Shown piece by piece: positions 1 through 8,423 of a stretch of 64,000 nt of DNA. Where the stretch lies: NCBI GenBank assembly GCA_965232455.1, contig OZ246981.1, positions 1,426,001 to 1,490,000 of the forward strand, written 5' to 3'. Every line of letters begins with the position of its first letter. Position 1 is the stretch's first letter. The translations under genes were made by a program, and so were the position numbers. Below the pieces are notes generated by a model. That model was not told the DNA's origin. It searched no databases and was given only the letters and a program-made list of their open reading frames with translations. This stretch comes from JBFGFX01 sp965232455. Lineage in GTDB: Bacteria > Pseudomonadota > Gammaproteobacteria > Steroidobacterales > Woeseiaceae.

Positions 1-1080
1 CTTGCAGGCGTTATCGACCAGGTTGCCGCTGAGTTCCAGGAAATCCCCGGTATCCCCGCGGAATTCAGCGCCGTTATCGACCGTCAGGACGATTTCCGGA
101 TGTTTGTCGCGATAAACCTTCTTGAGCCCGTCGATGAGTCTCGACAGCTGATCCTCGATGGCCACGTTGCCGACACCAAACGAATCGCTGACCAGCGAGG
201 CGGGTTTGCGCAGCTGGTAGCGCACGATGTCGTTCATTCGCTCGATCTGAGACTCGATTTTTTCGGTGCTTTCGCTTCGGGCCTGATCCGACAAGACGGC
301 GCGGATTGCCGCCAGGGGCGTTTTGAGACTGTGCGCCAGATTGTCGAGCGTTTGTCGATAGCGGTCGGAGCGGCCGCGTTCGCTGCCGATCAGAAGGTTC
401 ATGTTGCGGGCAACGCTGTCGAGTTCGGTGGGTAAGCCTTCGCTGAGCGAATCACGCCTGCCCTCCTCGATCTCCGCGATCTCGTCTTCGATCTGCCGAA
501 GCGGTTTTAGCACGCCACGCATGACGATCGAAATCGCGAGCAGCATGATCAGCGCCACCGCAGCGAACCAGCCGAACAGCTGACCGCGAAAACGAGCGAT
601 TTGAGCGTTGAACGAGTCGAGACTCTCGGCCACGTAAAAGCTGTAGGGACGCAGTTCACCGTTTGCGAGTTCCCATTCGACGGATATGGCCAGCGCCATC
701 AGCGGCGTGCCGTCCGCCAGCGAGATTCGCGAAAAAACGGGCGCCCCTGGTGACGGCGGCGATCCGAACGGGACCTGGATGCCCAGCGACGATTGCGACT
801 GCCACACGGGATCGGTTCGATTGTCGCGGAGTTCCGCGTAAAGGCCAGAGCCGATCGCGCCCAGCCGCGGTTCCTGCATCACGGCCGGCATGACGAGTTC
901 GCCGTCTTCGTTCGGATCGGCCGCGGCCAGAAGCGCAATCAGCTGGCCGTCGAGAATGTCTTCCTGCGCCTGCTCGCCCGCTTCGCGAAACGCGCTGTCC
1001 AGAACGACGATAGTCGCGCCGAAAAAGATCAGCAGCAGAAGGCTGACGGCGAGTAACAGTCGTGCGCTTAGCGAGGCCAT
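1..1080 (-). CDS. Sensor histidine kinase, PhoQ-like (C-terminus cut by window edge)
   Basis: Membrane sensor kinase that would autophosphorylate on histidine and pass the phosphate to the response regulator encoded just upstream in the operon. I translated 360 residues. There is a TM segment at about 7-27, a periplasmic domain to about 165, a second TM at about 168-187, then a HAMP-like linker. The H-box is LAHSLKTPLAA, with the phospho-acceptor His near 250. The N-box begins at the edge (LVDNACK). The rest of the ATPase domain lies outside the window. The ATG at 1080 is 66 bp after the regulator stop, so the pair is probably cotranscribed. The PhoQ-type assignment rests on the H-box and the neighbour. 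The signal sensed cannot be read from the sequence. Confidence 0.9.
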   Translation of the reverse strand, partial: MASLSARLLLAVSLLLLIFFGATIVVLDSAFREAGEQAQEDILDGQLIALLAAADPNEDGELVMPAVMQEPRLGAIGSGLYAELRDNRTDPVWQSQSSLGIQVPFGSPPSPGAPVFSRISLADGTPLMALAISVEWELANGELRPYSFYVAESLDSFNAQIARFRGQLFGWFAAVALIMLLAISIVMRGVLKPLRQIEDEIAEIEEGRRDSLSEGLPTELDSVARNMNLLIGSERGRSDRYRQTLDNLAHSLKTPLAAIRAVLSDQARSESTEKIESQIERMNDIVRYQLRKPASLVSDSFGVGNVAIEDQLSRLIDGLKKVYRDKHPEIVLTVDNGAEFRGDTGDFLELSGNLVDNACK

Positions 1081-1146
1081 TGACGATACGGGCGTTCCGG
1101 CGCTTGCAGCGCCCCTACTTCGCAGCGGCAGCGACGGAAACGCCCG

Positions 1147-1833
1147 TCACTCGGAGTGATTGCGCTCGAGCGCGAACCGGTAACCGCGGCCACGCAGCGT
1201 TTCGATCGGTTTATATGTGTTGTCCGGATCCATTTTCTTGCGCAAGCGGCCAATGAAAACCTCGATGACGTTGCTATCCCGCTCGAAGTCTTGATCGTAC
1301 AGACGGTCGGTCAGTTCCGTTTTCGAGATGACCTCGCCCGCGCGCATCATCAGATGCTCGATGATGCGGTATTCGTATCCGGTGAGATCAATCACGTTTT
1401 CACCGACGGTGAGTTCCTGCCGGTTCGTGTCCAGGGAAACGGGGCCGGCCGTGAGGACCGACGACGCCCAACCGCCGCTGCGGCGTAACAGCGCATTGAC
1501 ACGGGCCAGGACTTCTTCGATATGAAAGGGTTTCACGACGTAGTCGTCGGCGCCTGCCGCAAGCCCGTCAACTTTGTCCTGCCAGCGATCGCGGGCCGTC
1601 AGGATGAGGATGGGGTAGGTCTTGCCCGCTGCCCGTACCTCTCGAATGATGTCGAGCCCCGACATCTCCGGGAGTCCGAGGTCGACAACCGCGAGGTCGA
1701 TCGGGTATTCGGTTGCAAAATAGAGCCCCTCTCTGCCGTCCGCGGCCTGTTCGACCCCGAAACCGCTGTCCGCAAACTGACGGCACAGCGATTCACGCAG
1801 CGTCGTCTCGTCTTCGATGATCAGGAGCCGCAT
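1147..1833 (-). CDS. phoP: OmpR/PhoP-family response regulator
   Basis: DNA-binding transcription regulator of 228 residues, the normal length for the family. The N-terminal receiver has the acidic pair E7/D8, the phospho-acceptor D51 in VVDLGLPEM, T79 and K101. The C-terminal half (about 130-222) is a winged-helix domain ending in the typical GRGYRF hairpin. It lies between a PepSY-protein gene and a PhoQ-like kinase, all on the same strand, and the gene order PepSY–regulator–kinase is common in this class. The symbol is by family resemblance. PmrA- or QseB-type regulators look similar, so the regulon is unknown. Confidence 0.9.
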   Translation of the reverse strand: MRLLIIEDETTLRESLCRQFADSGFGVEQAADGREGLYFATEYPIDLAVVDLGLPEMSGLDIIREVRAAGKTYPILILTARDRWQDKVDGLAAGADDYVVKPFHIEEVLARVNALLRRSGGWASSVLTAGPVSLDTNRQELTVGENVIDLTGYEYRIIEHLMMRAGEVISKTELTDRLYDQDFERDSNVIEVFIGRLRKKMDPDNTYKPIETLRGRGYRFALERNHSE

Positions 1834-1839
1834 CGCGTG

Positions 1840-2181
1840 TCAGCCTCGGGAATTCAGCCGGCGGCCCTGCCTCTTCTCGGTTTTGACCTTGCCGTCCTGC
1901 GTCAGAACCTTGATGTGGTGGACCTCACGGTTACCGTTGCGCCTCGTTTCCGCACTGATGATACGGCCACCGGGGTACTTCCGCCTCACCTGTGCAATCG
2001 CCTGCTCGAGCGACACCCCGCCCCCCTGGGCAACCTGCAGGTCCTGCTGCACGGCCCAGCGGTCGTCCGCCTCCGGCGCGGCGATGACTGCACCGCTGCC
2101 AGTCGGCTGCGCCGCAGCGGCCAGAGGCTGTCCTGCGAGGATCAAACATGACAGCAGCAGTAATGTTCGCAGTGGTTGCAT
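1840..2181 (-). CDS. Small exported PepSY-domain protein
   Basis: Predicted periplasmic protein of about 113 residues. I chose the internal ATG at 2181 because it directly precedes a signal peptide (MQPLRTLLLLSCLILAG, probable cleavage after the Ala-rich stretch). The frame can be extended 13 residues upstream, but that would bury the signal. The mature C-terminal part has a PepSY-like block with LEQAIAQVRRKYPGGRIISAE and the pattern of alternating strands seen in short PepSY proteins. It ends 6 bp before the response-regulator start, so it is the first gene of a three-gene operon with the two-component system. Such proteins are thought to modulate envelope signalling or protease activity; the role here is inferred. 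Confidence 0.8.
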   Translation of the reverse strand: MQPLRTLLLLSCLILAGQPLAAAAQPTGSGAVIAAPEADDRWAVQQDLQVAQGGGVSLEQAIAQVRRKYPGGRIISAETRRNGNREVHHIKVLTQDGKVKTEKRQGRRLNSRG

Positions 2182-2292
2182 GTTGGGCCGTCCGGTCAAA
2201 TCGGCTGGGAATTCGCTCAAGTTTGGTATGACAACGGGCCGATTGCAACGGAGGAAGTCACAACCGGCCCGTATTTCGAGAAAGAGACGGTC

Positions 2293-2886
2293 TTATCCGG
2301 CGGTCGGCCTTACGTCCACCCGCACACGGATTCGGTCACCCGGATCGTAAGGCATGCGTGTCGAGTACTTCTGGCCGTTGTACCGGTAGACAACCCGGTA
2401 GCCGTCGATGCGCTCTTCTTCGCGCGCCTGGTAGTTGGTCTCACAACGACGGATCGGCTTGCTGTAGCTCGTCGCGCCGTAGTCGCCGCGCTCGTACGCC
2501 CGTCTGCGCGCCGTCTCGCTACCGACCGCCGCGCCGATGAGTGAACCGGCCACGGTCGCCGCGTCATTGCCTCGGCCGCTGCCGAACTGGTGCCCGACCA
2601 CGCCGCCGATCACCGCACCGAGCAGCGCGCCGCCGGTCGTGTTCGGCCGGTGTTCCACCGTATAGTGGCGCGTCTCGTTCCAGCATTCCTGGACCGGCGT
2701 CGTTACGGTGACGTAACGGACTATGGGTTTAACGCTAACCACTCGCGCGTAGTCGTAAACGTCGTGACTGGCGCGGCTCTTGCCAATCGCATAGTGGTGT
2801 CCTCCGGCCAGAGCCGGCGTCGCAGTCAAGGCCACTGAAACAACGACGGCGCTCATGGTTGTCGTAATCCAAGGCTTGATGTTCAT
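2293..2886 (-). CDS. Glycine-zipper 2TM-domain envelope protein
   Basis: Exported protein of 197 residues with a clear signal peptide ending ALA-GGHH. After an N-terminal region with VKPIVRYVTVTTPVQECW, the central segment (about 86-118) is a glycine zipper: GGALLGAVIGGVVGHQFGSG followed by a second GSLIGAAVGSE stretch. This is the signature of the 17-kDa-antigen/SlyB-like 2TM family, which sits in or on the outer membrane. The C-terminal YRVVYRYNGQKYSTRMPYDPG block is also typical. A GGAG ribosome-binding site precedes the ATG. The exact function of the family is not settled. It lies 72 bp upstream of the longest frame of the PepSY operon and may be a separate unit. Confidence 0.85.
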   Translation of the reverse strand: MNIKPWITTTMSAVVVSVALTATPALAGGHHYAIGKSRASHDVYDYARVVSVKPIVRYVTVTTPVQECWNETRHYTVEHRPNTTGGALLGAVIGGVVGHQFGSGRGNDAATVAGSLIGAAVGSETARRRAYERGDYGATSYSKPIRRCETNYQAREEERIDGYRVVYRYNGQKYSTRMPYDPGDRIRVRVDVRPTAG

Positions 2887-3092
2887 AGTCGTACTCCATT
2901 TCGTCTGTCACCGGCCCCAGGCGAATCCTCGAGCCTGGCGTGCAGAATAGTCGCCGGGCAATGAACGCTGCCTGAACGCTGGAGCGAAGATTTGGCGGAA
3001 AAACTGAACGGCGGGTGAATGCGCAATCCGCCTCCGATGACATCCGGGCGTATCCTGCGGACTGCGGATTGATCTTCAGGGACTAACCGTGA

Positions 3093-3116
3093 TCGCCTGC
3101 CAGGACAGGCTCCCAC
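3093..3116 (-). repeat. REP-like palindromic element, copy 1
   Basis: Read on the minus strand it starts GTGGGAGC, continues into a GCCTGTCC/GGCAGGC imperfect palindrome and ends GCGA. This head–palindrome–tail layout matches REP elements mobilised by RAYT transposases, whose usual head is GTAGGAGC. A second copy lies at 37710-37733. It sits in the gap between the glycine-zipper gene and mazG. No RAYT gene is present in the window. Confidence 0.6.
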
Positions 3117-3155
3117 AGCCCTTCCGGCGCTCTGAACGCAGGGGTCGGATAAGGG

Positions 3156-3938
3156 TTAGTTTTCTTTCTGCCCTTGCCAGAGCGCTTCCAGGGTGTCCAG
3201 GTCGAGATCCCGGACGACTTTTCCCTGTGCGCGGACCTCCGCTTCGACCCCCTGAAACCGCCCGATGAACTTACGATTGGCGGCTTCCAGGGCGCGTTCG
3301 GCGTCCACGTCCAGGTGCCGGGCCAAATTGGCTACCGAGAACAGCAGGTCGCCGATCTCCTCCTCTATTCTGTCGGCGGACGCCGCTTTGTTCGCGGCAT
3401 CGAGTTCAGCCAGTTCTTCAGCGACCTTGGCCCTGACGCCATCGACGTCCGGCCAGTCGAAACCCACGTTGGCCGCGCGTTTGCCCAGAATCGACGCCCG
3501 TTTCAACGCGGGCAGCGCTACCGCCACACCGTCGAGCGCGCTATCGGCGCCCTTGCGCGCCTTTTCCGCCCGCTCCTCGGCTTTTATGCGTTCCCAGCTT
3601 CCGGCGATCTGGCCCCGTGCGCGCTGCTCCGCCGTGCCGAACACGTGAGGATGCCGGCGAATGAGTTTGTCGCAAATGGCGTCTGCGACGTCCGCAAAAT
3701 CGAACTCGCCGTTTTCCTCGGCAATCCGGCTGTGAAACACCACCTGAAAAAGCAGATCGCCGAGTTCGCCGCGGAGTTCCTCGGTATCGTTTCTGGCGAT
3801 GGCATCGGCAACTTCATACGCCTCCTCGATGGTGTATGCCGCGATCGACTCGAAGGTCTGTTCCACGTCCCAGGGGCAGCCGTCGTGCGGATCGCGCAGG
3901 GCGGACATAATTTCGAGTAATTTCTCGATAGAGGTCAT
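3156..3938 (-). CDS. mazG: Nucleoside triphosphate pyrophosphohydrolase MazG
   Basis: Hydrolyses NTPs and dNTPs to NMP and pyrophosphate; in Escherichia coli this helps clear aberrant nucleotides and tempers (p)ppGpp signalling. The protein has 260 residues, as expected for the two-domain form. Both MazG domains are visible: the first with ALRDPHDGCPWDVEQTF and the EEAYEVADAI metal-binding EExxE-type helix, the second with EEIGDLLFSVANLARHL. It starts 9 bp after the stop of the Nudix gene, so the two are probably translated from one message. An AT-rich TATAAT-like box overlaps the preceding stop codon and could give an internal promoter. Confidence 0.95.
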   Translation of the reverse strand: MTSIEKLLEIMSALRDPHDGCPWDVEQTFESIAAYTIEEAYEVADAIARNDTEELRGELGDLLFQVVFHSRIAEENGEFDFADVADAICDKLIRRHPHVFGTAEQRARGQIAGSWERIKAEERAEKARKGADSALDGVAVALPALKRASILGKRAANVGFDWPDVDGVRAKVAEELAELDAANKAASADRIEEEIGDLLFSVANLARHLDVDAERALEAANRKFIGRFQGVEAEVRAQGKVVRDLDLDTLEALWQGQKEN

Positions 3939-3947
3939 AAGTTTTTA

Positions 3948-4619
3948 TTATATAAGTAAAATATTTCGCAGAGCGACAATCATCGAGGCCGTGGCGCCCC
4001 AGATTCGGTGGCCCCCATAGGTGAATTCGACGATCGGCACGGGGATCTCGTCGATGATGCGCTCGCCCCGGCGCTCATTGCCCGGGTCGAGCAGAAACGG
4101 CAGCGGGACCTCAAACGCCACGTCGACCTCGCTCGGGTCCAGCGTGAGGCGGATTCCTCCGGTGAGCAAACCGACGACCGGGGTGACCGCGTATCCGGTA
4201 ATCGTCGGCATCGGCGTCAGATAGCCGGCGACGTCTACGCATTTCGGTGCGATGCCGATCTCTTCATGCGTCTCCCGCAGTGCGGTGTCACGGATATCCG
4301 CGTCCTGCGGCTCCATGCGTCCGCCCGGGAAACTGATCTGACCGGCGTGATGTTTGAGCGCCGACGAGCGCCGGGTCAGCAAGACGAACAGCCCGCTGGA
4401 GCGCTCGACGATGGGTATCAAGACCCCGGCGGGTTTCAGATTGGTTGTCAACCGCCGCTGCAACCCGGTTGGCCAGTCCCGCGAACCGTCGCCGATGTTC
4501 ACCGCCGTTGGATCCGCCGCCGGCGAACTGTCGCGAAAACGCTCGCGGATCAGCTCGGCCGTAAAGCCCTCGGCCTTGAACCGTGGTGAAGAGGCGGTCA
4601 TCGGGGAAAGCGGCGACAA
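3948..4619 (-). CDS. Nudix hydrolase, CoA pyrophosphatase type
   Basis: Probable coenzyme A pyrophosphatase (NudL/UPF0035 group), cleaving CoA and related nucleotides into 4'-phosphopantetheine and 3',5'-ADP. The 223-residue protein has the NudL-specific stretch LLTRRSSALKHHAGQISFPGG running directly into the Nudix box, which ends with RETHEEIG. The N-terminal about 60 residues are variable. It follows fumC by 36 bp on the minus strand, the gap holding a TAGGGCC repeat, and precedes mazG closely. This places two nucleotide house-cleaning enzymes together. The substrate is inferred from the motif. Confidence 0.9.
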   Translation of the reverse strand: MSPLSPMTASSPRFKAEGFTAELIRERFRDSSPAADPTAVNIGDGSRDWPTGLQRRLTTNLKPAGVLIPIVERSSGLFVLLTRRSSALKHHAGQISFPGGRMEPQDADIRDTALRETHEEIGIAPKCVDVAGYLTPMPTITGYAVTPVVGLLTGGIRLTLDPSEVDVAFEVPLPFLLDPGNERRGERIIDEIPVPIVEFTYGGHRIWGATASMIVALRNILLI

Positions 4620-4627
4620 GCGGGGGC

Positions 4628-4658
4628 TGTGAACACGATGATGTGTTAACAGGCCCTA
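4628..4658 (-). repeat. TAGGGCC dispersed repeat at the fumC stop codon
   Basis: On the minus strand the fumC stop TAG opens the sequence TAGGGCCTGTTAACAC. The same start is found at 62223 (exporter adaptor stop) and 48373, with shorter versions at 26750 (cpoB stop) and 46339 (rubredoxin stop, plus strand). No strong terminator hairpin with a U-tract is visible here. Confidence 0.55.
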
Positions 4659-6044
4659 ATGCTGGATGCCACCCTTGGTCAACGCCGCGGGGTTCAGCAG
4701 ACGGTCGAGCTCCTCGTCGCTGAGGTCGGTCAGCTCCCTGGCGACGTCTTTGACCGGCCGCCCCTCTGCATAGGCCTTTTTCGCGACCTGGGCGCCCTTT
4801 TCGTAGCCGATGACCGGGTTGAGCGCGGTGACGAGAATAGGGTTTCGGTCCAGCGCGCCGTCGAGATTCGCCCGGTTCACGGTAAATCCGGCGATTGCGC
4901 TGTCGGCCAGCGCGACCGCGGTGGAAGCCAGGATTTCGACGCTCTGCAGCAGGTTGTGAGCAACCACCGGCAGCATGACGTTGAGCTGGAAATTGCCCGA
5001 CTGACCCGCCACGGCGATGGCCGCATCGTTGCCGATGACCTGGGCCGCCACCATGGCCGCCGCTTCGGGAATGACCGGGTTGACCTTGCCCGGCATGATG
5101 CTCGAACCGGGCTGCAACGCGGGCAACGCAATCTCGCCAAGACCGGCCAGCGGCCCTGAATTCATCCAACGTAGATCGTTGGCGATCTTGAGTATGCTAA
5201 CCGCGACCACACGCAGCTGTCCCGAGGCTTCAACCGCCGCGTCCTGGCTCGACAGGGACTCGAACAGCGACTCGTTTTGCCGGAACTCCACGCCGGTCTG
5301 CTCGGTGAGCAATACCGCGACCTTGCCGCCGAAATTCGGATGGGCGTTGATCCCGGTGCCGACCGCCGTCCCACCCTGGGCGAGACCGGTGAGCCTTTTC
5401 TGAGTATCCGCCAGACGTTGGATGCCGTGTTCAATCTGCCAACGCCAGCCGTCCAGCTCCTGCCCAACCGTCACCGGCATCGCGTCCATAAGGTGTGTGC
5501 GGCCCGTCTTAACGACGTCGCGCATCTCGAGCGCCTTGTCCTCCAGAGTCTTGCTCAGATGACGCAGCGCCGGCAACAATTCGTCATGGATGCCCAGGGC
5601 GGCGCTGACGTGGACACAGGTCGGGATTACGTCGTTGCTGCTCTGGCTCATGTTGACGTCGTCATTCGGATGAACCTCGGAACCCAGAGATTCCGACGCC
5701 AATCGGGCAATGACCTCGTTGGCGTTCATATTGGAGCTCGTACCGGAACCGGTTTGAAATACGTCGATCGGGAAATGCGCGTCATGTTGACCGTCGGCAA
5801 CCGCAAGCGCAGCTCGCTGAATGGCCACCGCTTTGTCCGACTTGAGAAGCGCAAGCTCCGCGTTGGCGCCGGCAGCGGCCCACTTGACCAGACCCAGTGC
5901 CTTGACGAACCGCCGTGGCATCGGCATGCCGCTGATCGGAAAGTTGTTCACCGCGCGTTGCGTTTGAGCCCCCCACAGAGCATCCTCGGGCACCTCCAGC
6001 TCGCCCATGCTGTCACGCTCGATTCGGTATGCCTTTTCTGCCAT
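4656..6044 (-). CDS. fumC: Class II fumarate hydratase
   Basis: Iron-independent fumarase interconverting fumarate and malate in the TCA cycle. At 462 residues it has the normal length. The superfamily signature GSSIMPGKVNP lies at 313-323 and carries the catalytic serine loop. The conserved GRTHLMDAMPVT block (His near 184) and QTGSGTSSNMNANEV near 97-111 are present. It is divergent from purB, a member of the same fumarase/aspartase superfamily, across 175 bp. The stop codon lies inside a TAGGGCC repeat, and the Nudix and mazG genes follow on the same strand. Confidence 0.97.
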   Translation of the reverse strand: MAEKAYRIERDSMGELEVPEDALWGAQTQRAVNNFPISGMPMPRRFVKALGLVKWAAAGANAELALLKSDKAVAIQRAALAVADGQHDAHFPIDVFQTGSGTSSNMNANEVIARLASESLGSEVHPNDDVNMSQSSNDVIPTCVHVSAALGIHDELLPALRHLSKTLEDKALEMRDVVKTGRTHLMDAMPVTVGQELDGWRWQIEHGIQRLADTQKRLTGLAQGGTAVGTGINAHPNFGGKVAVLLTEQTGVEFRQNESLFESLSSQDAAVEASGQLRVVAVSILKIANDLRWMNSGPLAGLGEIALPALQPGSSIMPGKVNPVIPEAAAMVAAQVIGNDAAIAVAGQSGNFQLNVMLPVVAHNLLQSVEILASTAVALADSAIAGFTVNRANLDGALDRNPILVTALNPVIGYEKGAQVAKKAYAEGRPVKDVARELTDLSDEELDRLLNPAALTKGGIQH

Positions 6045-6150
6045 TTCTTTTGGATCTCCCGGGCGCCGGCAGGCGTCCTGCTCAAGTGAAACGAAACGCT
6101 ATGGTGTATGATTCGCGTCGTAAACGAACAATTCTAGCATTCATTCTTGC

Positions 6151-6176
6151 CGCTCGATTTCTTATCGCTCGATTTC
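6151..6176. repeat. Short direct repeat in the fumC–purB divergent region
   Basis: The 11-mer CGCTCGATTTC occurs twice, starting at 6151 and 6166, so the copies are 15 bp apart. It lies about 45-70 bp upstream of the purB start, in the 175-bp divergent spacer. It could be a binding site for a regulator of either gene or chance; nothing else in the spacer is recognisable. Confidence 0.35.
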
Positions 6177-6219
6177 ATCCGAGACCGACCCGCCGGCCCA
6201 CGCGTCTTGAGCACTCCTT

Positions 6220-7590
6220 ATGGACTTAAACCGCCTTCTAGCTATTGCCCCGACCGACGGCCGCTACGCCGACAAGGTCGGTCGGTTACGCGACCTGTTC
6301 AGTGAATACGGACTGATCCGCTATCGTGTGCTGGTCGAGGTTCGCTGGCTGCAGTGCCTGGCCGACACGTCGGAGATCGGCGAGCTTGCGCCGCTGGGCT
6401 CGGTAACCAAAAACGTCTTGAACGGGATTGTCGACAACTTTTCCACCGAAGACGCGATGCAGGTCAAAAAGATCGAGGCGACGACCAACCACGACGTAAA
6501 AGCGGTCGAGTACTTTCTGCGCGACCGCATCGGTCAGGGCAGCGAGGTCGGCCGGCTGAGTGAATTCATCCATTTCGGATGCACCTCCGAAGACATCAAT
6601 AATCTGGCCTATGCCCTGATGCTGCGGCACGCGCGCGATACCGTTCTCGATCCGATGATGCGCGACATCAACGCCAGGCTCAGGGCGCTGGTCAGGGAAT
6701 ACGCCGACCTGCCAATGCTGTCGCGCACCCACGGCCAGACGGCAAGCCCCACTACGGTCGGCAAAGAAATTGCGAACGTCGTGGCTCGATTGAAGCTCGC
6801 ACGCGAAAGCCTCGCCGACGTGACGATTCGCGGCAAGTTCAACGGCGCCGTCGGCAACTTCAATGCACACGCAATTGCCTACCCGGAGTGCGATTGGCCC
6901 GCGCTGAGCGATCGTTTTGTCGAATCGCTGGGACTCACTCCCAATCCCTACACGACACAAATCGAACCTCACGACTGGACAGCGGAATACGCCCATGCAT
7001 TGATTCGCTACAACACGGTCCTGCTCGATTTCTGCCGTGATGTCTGGGGTTACATCTCTCTCGGCTACTTCAGCCAACGCACCGCAAAACACGAGGTGGG
7101 CTCCTCGACGATGCCTCACAAGGTGAATCCGATCGATTTCGAGAATGCCGAGGGGAATCTCGGGCTCGCGAACGCCCTGCTCGCTCATCTGGCAAGCAAG
7201 CTTCCGGTATCCCGCTGGCAACGTGATCTCACCGACTCCACCGTGCAGCGGAATATCGGTATCGCCGTCGCCTACGGGGTCATCGCGATGCAGTCCCTGC
7301 TCAAGGGACTGGACAAGCTGCAGGCGAACCCGGAAGGCGTCGCCGCCGACATTGACGCCGCCTGGGAAGTCCTCGGCGAAGCCGTGCAGACCGTCATGCG
7401 TCGCTACGGCATACCGGAGCCGTACGAGAAGCTCAAAGCGCTGACCCGCGGCCGGGAGGTCACGCGCGAGCTGCTGCACGAGTTCATCGAAGGCCTCGAT
7501 ATCCCGGCAGAAGCCAAGAAACGTCTGCTCGGGTTGACACCGGGCGAATACGTCGGCCTGGCACCGGAACTGGCCCGCCGCCTGCCCTAG
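6220..7590 (+). CDS. purB: Adenylosuccinate lyase
   Basis: Catalyses two fumarate-releasing steps of purine synthesis: SAICAR to AICAR and adenylosuccinate to AMP. At 456 residues it matches the length of the Escherichia coli enzyme. The signature loop SSTMPHKVNPIDFEN is at about 295-309 and the catalytic base region SRTHGQTASPTT at 168-179. N-terminal LLAIAPTDGRYADKV is diagnostic for this clade. It heads a plus-strand group with a PLD-like gene, nudJ and mnmA. In Escherichia coli nudJ, mnmA, hflD and purB are neighbours in a different order, which supports the assignments; no hflD is seen here. Confidence 0.97.
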   Translation: MDLNRLLAIAPTDGRYADKVGRLRDLFSEYGLIRYRVLVEVRWLQCLADTSEIGELAPLGSVTKNVLNGIVDNFSTEDAMQVKKIEATTNHDVKAVEYFLRDRIGQGSEVGRLSEFIHFGCTSEDINNLAYALMLRHARDTVLDPMMRDINARLRALVREYADLPMLSRTHGQTASPTTVGKEIANVVARLKLARESLADVTIRGKFNGAVGNFNAHAIAYPECDWPALSDRFVESLGLTPNPYTTQIEPHDWTAEYAHALIRYNTVLLDFCRDVWGYISLGYFSQRTAKHEVGSSTMPHKVNPIDFENAEGNLGLANALLAHLASKLPVSRWQRDLTDSTVQRNIGIAVAYGVIAMQSLLKGLDKLQANPEGVAADIDAAWEVLGEAVQTVMRRYGIPEPYEKLKALTRGREVTRELLHEFIEGLDIPAEAKKRLLGLTPGEYVGLAPELARRLP

Positions 7591-7888
7591 AACCCTGGGT
7601 CCCGTTCACAGGATTGTCGCCGGAATGCGAGACAATGAGAACGGTTCTCAGGAATACTAACGCCGAAAACGTGACGCAGTTGGCACAGCGCTAGTTCTAC
7701 CGACCGGTAAGATTAGCCAAGCAGCCGGCAGTGTGCGCGCGGTTGGAGAGTGTGGATTCCGTGCCCGGACTCGAGCCTGAATTCGGGTGCGGCGCAAATG
7801 TCGACGCCTATGTTTGTGCATCGGTCACGGATCCAGGCAACGAAAAATCTAGCGGTTCTGGCATAGAACCAGTGACACGCGGAAACTG
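7591..7888. other. 298-bp gap with no gene
   Basis: No convincing coding sequence on either strand. Apart from the 15-bp palindrome at 7636-7650, described separately, I see no clear promoter hexamers, terminator or repeat. The short minus-strand frame across 7713-7901 lacks family features and runs into the start of the next gene. Confidence 0.5.
7636..7650. promoter_or_regulatory. Perfect 15-bp palindrome, Fur-box-like
   Basis: TGAGAAC-G-GTTCTCA, two perfect 7-bp arms around one base, preceded by ACAA. The AATGAGAA core with its inverted partner resembles the GATAATGATAATCATTATC Fur consensus in part. It lies 46 bp after purB and about 240 bp before the next start, so the target gene is unclear. 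Confidence 0.35.
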
Positions 7889-8386
7889 ATGGAACCAGCA
7901 CGGGAAAAAGGTCGTCGGTGGGTGATTTCGTCGAAGGATGAAATGCGCCGCGCCGTCATCGACGTCGTCGGCGAAGCGAGCCGCAGGGTGTCGATCTTTA
8001 CGCACGACCTGGAACCCGGTATCTACGACGATCCCGATTTCCTGGACGTCGTGAAACACCTGGTTCTGTCGAAGACCTACGCCAGGATTCGGGTATTGAT
8101 CGCGGATCCGACCCGGGCCATCAAGAACGGCAACAACTTCGTGCATCTCGGCCGGCGATTGAACACGTACATCGAATTCCGTAACGTCCGCGAGGACCTG
8201 CGCACACACCCCGAGTCGTTTTGTATTGCCGACGAAACCGCCCTCGTCTACCGTTTGCAGGCGAGTCGTTGGGAAGGCATTGCCGATACTTACGAACCGG
8301 CGGTCGCGAAAATGTACGGAAAGATGTTTGACGAAATCTGGCAGGCGAGCGAAGTGGAAATCGAATTCCGCCAATTGGGTATCTGA
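7889..8386 (+). CDS. PLD-like uncharacterised protein (DUF7931-type)
   Basis: Cytosolic protein of 165 residues with no signal peptide. The pattern VSIFTHDLEPGIYDDPDFLDVVKHLVLSK...RIRVLIADP recalls the fold of phospholipase-D-like proteins found next to purB and nudJ in many gammaproteobacteria. A full HxKxxxxD catalytic motif is not visible, so it may be non-catalytic or act as a binding module. FCIADETALVYRLQ near 112-125 is another conserved block for the group. It ends 37 bp before nudJ on the same strand. The function is unknown; nucleic-acid or tRNA-related roles are only suggested by the neighbours. Confidence 0.75.
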   Translation: MEPAREKGRRWVISSKDEMRRAVIDVVGEASRRVSIFTHDLEPGIYDDPDFLDVVKHLVLSKTYARIRVLIADPTRAIKNGNNFVHLGRRLNTYIEFRNVREDLRTHPESFCIADETALVYRLQASRWEGIADTYEPAVAKMYGKMFDEIWQASEVEIEFRQLGI

Positions 8387-8423
8387 TCACCGGCCAGCAG
8401 ACGGACCTAGAATAACAAGCAAC

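Noticed and set aside
7713..7901. 62-residue minus-strand frame in the purB–PLD-like gap
   Set aside because: No ribosome-binding site, no domain, and it overlaps the start of the plus-strand gene.
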